From NCBI GenBank assembly GCA_030528545.1, contig JAUMYR010000041.1, forward strand, positions 14,778 to 21,256: a stretch of 6,479 bases of DNA, read 5' to 3'. Position numbers and translations under genes: made by a program. This document shows positions 5,356-6,479 of the stretch, one piece after another; the stretch's first letter is position 1; the number at the start of each line of letters is the position of its first letter. This stretch comes from Propionibacteriaceae bacterium. GTDB taxonomy: Bacteria; Actinomycetota; Actinomycetes; Propionibacteriales; Propionibacteriaceae. The notes under the pieces are model-generated. The model made no database searches, had not been told where the DNA came from, and saw nothing but the letters and a program-made list of their open reading frames with translations.

Positions 5356-6462
5356 TCAGCGCGAGTGCCCCTGCCAGCCGCGGCGCAGCGAGGCGCGCAG
5401 CCGGAAGGCGGCAGGAAGCCGTTGCTCGGTGTCGGGTTCGCTCAGCAGCCGCCGGGCGATCGCCAGTCCCGCCGCCGTGCCCCGGGCGAGTTCCCACAGC
5501 CCATTGCCACCGGCCCAGAATCCACCCGGTATGGGAGAGGCCCCTTCACTCGGGTTCTCCAGCGAGCCAGGCTCGATCCCATAGTGTGAGGTCGCGCTGG
5601 CCGGGGAGCCCAGGCGCTCGCTCACCCACTGCCGCAAGCCGAGCGTCGCGGTTTCCAGGGCGGCTGGCGGCACCGGGTGACCGACGACCAAGACCCCGTC
5701 GCGGTAGGGACGCAGCAGCCGAGCCGGGGTGTCGCGGAGCGCGAGCACCGCGTCCAGCGTGATGCCGCTGGTGAGCACCACTGGAACAGAAAGCGCCTGA
5801 CCCTGGCGGACATGCCGGCCCCAGGGGCTGGTGGCCTGGGTATCGATGACTCGTGGCGCCCACTCGACCTGCATGGAGTGTTCCCAGGCAAGCTGGCTTC
5901 GATAGTGCACCGCGTAAAGCACCCGGTGCCGACGAAGCCTGGTCACGGTGACCAGGTGTATGAGCGTGACCCCGGCCTTCACCGCGGCCTGCCGCAACGC
6001 GGCGGCATAGGCGTCGGGGTCTACCACCAGCTGGTCGGGAACCATGAATCCCGGCCCAAGGTCGAGGCCAGCGACCGAGTCCGCTGGCACGGGGGTGACG
6101 GGGGCGCCGAGGCGCACCAGCATCCGGCGTTCCGCGGCCAGACGCGGGTCGTGAGCCAGCGTCCTTTCGGTCACCGGCATGCGGGCGATCGGCACGTCGT
6201 GTGACTCCGCGAGTTCGGCGACGAAGGACTGGGCATCAAGCACTCGCCCCAGCCGGCGCAACAGTGTCTCGTCGGTGGTCCGCCCGACCGCGAGGTCATC
6301 GCCGAGCACGACAGTGGCGATACCGTGGCCGACCGAGGCGCTGGCGCCCTCTGGGAAAGGATCGAGCACCACGACTTTCACCCCGCGGCGAGCGAGGGTG
6401 AGTGCACTGGTCAACCCAGAAATGGTCGCGCCGATCACAACAGCGTCGTACATCGCTGGCAT
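5356..6462 (-). CDS. FAD-dependent oxidoreductase (DAO family)
   Basis: A 368-residue protein of the D-amino-acid oxidase/glycine oxidase-like (DAO) superfamily. The N-terminal beta-alpha-beta unit is YDAVVIGATISGLTSALTLA at 5-24, ending with Asp34 where the acidic residue that binds the FAD ribose is expected. The usual GxGxxG reads G11-A-T13-I-S-G16, so the second glycine is threonine. A DAO-like middle block, VVDPDAYAAALRQAAVKAGV, begins near residue 146. The C-terminal FAD-binding block is GGFWAGGNGLWELARGTAAG at about 312-331. An Arg-rich tail follows. Substrate unknown, and no partner gene is visible in the window. Start ATG at 6460-6462 lies six bases after TAGGCT, as in the other leaderless candidates. 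A second ATG three codons on (6451-6453) has GAGG 11 bases upstream and is a possible alternative. A hairpin follows the stop. Confidence 0.85.
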   Translation of the reverse strand: MPAMYDAVVIGATISGLTSALTLARRGVKVVVLDPFPEGASASVGHGIATVVLGDDLAVGRTTDETLLRRLGRVLDAQSFVAELAESHDVPIARMPVTERTLAHDPRLAAERRMLVRLGAPVTPVPADSVAGLDLGPGFMVPDQLVVDPDAYAAALRQAAVKAGVTLIHLVTVTRLRRHRVLYAVHYRSQLAWEHSMQVEWAPRVIDTQATSPWGRHVRQGQALSVPVVLTSGITLDAVLALRDTPARLLRPYRDGVLVVGHPVPPAALETATLGLRQWVSERLGSPASATSHYGIEPGSLENPSEGASPIPGGFWAGGNGLWELARGTAAGLAIARRLLSEPDTEQRLPAAFRLRASLRRGWQGHSR

Positions 6463-6474
6463 GGCCTCAGCCTA
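6463..6474 (-). promoter_or_regulatory. Candidate leaderless promoter of the FAD oxidoreductase gene
   Basis: TAGGCT on the minus strand (6469-6474), then GAGGCC, then ATG at 6462: the same -10 to start distance as in the NUDIX and DUF501 genes. Any -35 lies beyond the right edge. GAGG here is only two bases from the ATG, too close to act as a ribosome binding site for it, though it could serve the ATG at 6453. Confidence 0.42.
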
Positions 6475-6479
6475 CCTGC

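Noticed and set aside
6407..6462. Oxidoreductase as a pseudogene because GxGxxG is altered
   Set aside because: The frame is intact for 368 codons with good codon bias, and the DAO middle and C-terminal blocks are present. One substitution is not evidence of decay.
1..6479. Mobile element, CRISPR array or integration site, in particular at the tRNA gene
   Set aside because: No transposase, integrase or spaced repeats were seen, and I found no direct repeat of the tRNA 3' end elsewhere in the window. Composition is uniform.

Overview
This looks like ordinary chromosomal DNA of a high-GC actinobacterium. The evidence is strongly GC-biased third codon positions, frequent GTG/TTG starts, a DUF501 gene directly before a short Ppx/GppA phosphatase gene, an actinobacterial-type Bax-inhibitor-1 family membrane protein, and at least three candidate leaderless promoters. 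A member of the Propionibacteriales or a relative would fit, but the sequence alone does not settle the genus. I see no phage, insertion sequence, CRISPR array or defence island.

Layout, left to right. (i) Positions 1-1923, minus strand: a two-gene unit. A membrane-anchored neutral zinc metallopeptidase (YpfJ type) is followed after one base by an acetyl-CoA hydrolase/CoA-transferase that runs off the left edge. (ii) Positions 1924-2032: a divergent intergenic region with a palindrome and a candidate leaderless promoter. (iii) Positions 2033-2719, plus strand: a NUDIX hydrolase, convergent with the next gene and separated from it by a strong 15-bp-arm hairpin that probably terminates transcription from both sides. 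(iv) Positions 2837-3640, minus strand: a seven-helix Bax inhibitor-1/YccA-type membrane protein with its own promoter and ribosome binding site. (v) Positions 3779-5282, minus strand: an apparent operon of DUF501 protein, Ppx/GppA phosphatase and a tRNA gene, with an 8-bp overlap between the two proteins and 11 bp between ppx and the tRNA. (vi) Positions 5356-6462, minus strand: a DAO-type FAD-dependent oxidoreductase.

The point most worth a second look is in (v). The tRNA has a clean UAA (leucine) anticodon but a 73-nt class I body with a five-base variable loop, whereas bacterial leucine tRNAs normally have a long variable arm. The only in-frame TTA codon I find in the seven protein genes, about 2,000 codons, lies in the DUF501 gene of the same transcription unit. 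Separately, three genes (NUDIX, DUF501, FAD oxidoreductase) show the same geometry: a TANNNT -10 element, exactly six bases beginning GA, then the start codon. This predicts leaderless transcripts. The other genes are recognisable housekeeping or metabolic families, and no obvious new multi-gene system is visible.
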